From Anaerolineae bacterium (lineage in GTDB: Bacteria; Chloroflexota; Anaerolineae; B4-G1; SLSP01), in NCBI GenBank assembly GCA_016927095.1, contig JAFGNI010000462.1, forward strand, positions 1 to 6,234: a DNA stretch of 6,234 nucleotides, in the 5' to 3' direction. Positions 5,706 through 6,234 of this stretch are shown here, in pieces (within the stretch, counting starts at the first letter, position 1; the number at the start of each line of letters is the position of its first letter). The translations under genes and the position numbers were made by a program. Below the pieces are notes generated by a model, which was given only the letters and a program-made list of their open reading frames with translations, was not told where the DNA came from and searched no databases.

Positions 5706-5844
5706 GGCAAATAGGCGTTGTTCTGGTTTCAGCTCCTCCCCAACCACAAGCAGCCATGGCTGTTCGCCACGGCGCCGGACATGATCATGCTGGAGAAGGA
5801 CTGCTCTACCCGGTTCATTTCACCCTCTATCCAATTCTGCCTCT

Positions 5845-5873
5845 ATCTTAGCACACTTGGCCCTCGCCGTCAA
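5845..5873 (-). promoter_or_regulatory. metG promoter
   Basis: On the minus strand, TTGACG (5873-5868), a 17-nt spacer and TAAGAT (5850-5845), with TGC just before the -10 forming an extended -10 (TGnTAAGAT). The predicted start is near 5838. It lies 26 nt beyond the stop codon of the upstream gene, so metG has its own promoter upstream of the leader terminator. Confidence 0.78.
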
Positions 5874-5880
5874 GGCCAAG
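5856..5880. repeat. Inverted repeat across the metG -35 region
   Basis: CTTGGCC and GGCCAAG (7 bp perfect, 8 with a T-G pair) flank 11 nt that contain most of the -35 box. It has no T-tract on either side, so it is not a standard terminator for the upstream gene. It could be an operator controlling the metG promoter, or a hairpin at the 3' end of the upstream transcript. Confidence 0.45.
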
Positions 5881-5899
5881 ATGTTGCTGCTGCGCCAGA

Positions 5900-6234
5900 T
5901 CAGGCTTCTTTTTCCGGCGGCATGTGGGCCAGGGCCTGTTCGTACACCTCAAAATGCTCCCCTTCGGCCTCTTCCGGATCGACGTACTTGAGCCACATGG
6001 CCTGATCGGGCCTGTCCCGGGCCAGCTCGCGGCGGCTGACGCGGATGCTCCCGTCCTCGCCGTGCCAGACTACCTCGCCATCCTGCAGCAGGATGTATTC
6101 GCCGGCGTACAGGGACACGTACTCGGCGCGGCGGTCGCGGTAGATGAGGGCCTGCTCGGCGGTAGTGCGGCGCCAGGAGAGCACGCGGGCGCGGGAATCG
6201 GTGTGCTGGGTGTAGAACGCGCCCACCGGCGCCC
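5900..6234 (-). CDS. C-terminal part of an unrecognised protein with a DUF5678-like segment
   Basis: The frame is open to the right edge: a GTG at 6226 could be read as a start, but the frame continues upstream (codons for A-P before it) and no ribosome-binding site is visible, so the true start probably lies outside the window. About 108 visible residues include YVSLYAGEYILLQDGEVVWH in the middle, resembling the small DUF5678 domain ('...yPGeWVa..dGeVVahG...'), followed by a basic helix and AMWLKYVDPEEAE. It ends in an acidic tail, HMPPEKEA. No catalytic motif or membrane segment is visible. It lies upstream of metG on the same strand but is separated from it by the metG promoter. I do not assign a function. 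Confidence 0.6.
   Translation of the reverse strand, partial: APVGAFYTQHTDSRARVLSWRRTTAEQALIYRDRRAEYVSLYAGEYILLQDGEVVWHGEDGSIRVSRRELARDRPDQAMWLKYVDPEEAEGEHFEVYEQALAHMPPEKEA

Larger units (their letters stand above)
5627..5838 (-). promoter_or_regulatory. metG leader with probable transcription attenuation
   Basis: The predicted transcript carries about 212 nt before metG. In order, it has an AT/GA-rich 5' part containing GGGTGAAATGAACCGGG, the palindrome CATGATCATG (5780-5789), GGCGCC (5771-5776), the 12-bp palindrome CAGCCATGGCTG (5751-5762), a TGGTT...AACCA stem enclosing GGGGAGG, and a strong intrinsic terminator (5675-5705). GGGGAGG at 5741-5735 can pair with CCTCCC of the terminator's left arm (5699-5694), a plausible antiterminator. 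Many aminoacyl-tRNA synthetase genes use T-box leaders, but I do not find the AGGGUGGNACCGCG consensus or a full stem I. The ligand is therefore unknown, and the structure is my inference from base pairing by eye. Confidence 0.55.

Noticed and set aside
5627..5710. 28-residue N-terminal extension of MetRS
   Set aside because: It is translated through the terminator hairpin and has no family similarity. The ATG at 5626 has a good ribosome-binding site.
5785..5820. tRNA-like or tRNA-mimic segment (CCGGGTAGAGCAGTCC resembles a D-arm)
   Set aside because: No acceptor stem, no T-loop (GGTTCGA) and no CAT anticodon loop can be fitted. The likeness stops after about 15 nt.
5627..5838. Canonical T-box riboswitch
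   Set aside because: The 14-nt AGGGUGGNACCGCG element and a stem I with AGUA-type loop E are not present, and the predicted start site leaves too little room 5' of the ATG triplet. I kept only 'attenuator-like leader'.

Overview
All intact genes here lie on the minus strand. The window looks like accessory chromosome from a moderately high-GC bacterium. The RHS-type YD-repeat remnant, the TumE/TumA-type toxin-antitoxin pair, the transposase fragment and the short MetRS would suit a member of the Chloroflexota (Anaerolineae-like), but this placement is inference from gene style, not a phylogenetic result.

Layout, left to right. Positions 1-2027 hold a probable minus-strand transcription unit: a TetR-type regulator (1376-1972), a DUF362 protein (176-1294) and the first 28 codons of a membrane-anchored protein running off the left edge (1-84). 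It is driven by a full-consensus sigma70-type promoter (TTGACA, 17 nt, TATAAT) overlapping a 29-bp, nearly perfect inverted repeat at 1986-2014, the obvious candidate operator for autorepression by the TetR protein.

Positions about 2030-4090 are a scrapyard. On the plus strand, the first 64 codons of an apparent transposase run in frame into a piece of an RHS/YD-repeat protein. Facing it is an intact two-gene toxin-antitoxin cassette (antitoxin 3035-3373, toxin 2661-3032) with its own extended -10 promoter. Beyond that are two out-of-frame remnants of a GH51 alpha-L-arabinofuranosidase (3545-4032), with a large internal deletion and both catalytic glutamate regions gone.

Positions 4091-5873 hold metG, a short (511 aa) methionyl-tRNA synthetase, behind a leader of about 210 nt. 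The leader has a good promoter (5845-5873), several small palindromes and a strong intrinsic terminator (5675-5705) between promoter and start codon, with a segment that could form a competing antiterminator. metG is therefore probably controlled by premature termination, although I do not see a T-box consensus or a riboswitch class I can name. The right edge (5900-6234) holds the C-terminal end of an unrecognised protein with a DUF5678-like segment.

The most interesting items are the metG leader, the TetR operator/promoter, the chimeric transposase-RHS ORF and the toxin-antitoxin pair surrounded by decayed genes. I found no convincing wholly new system. I saw no CRISPR array, tRNA, rRNA or replication origin.
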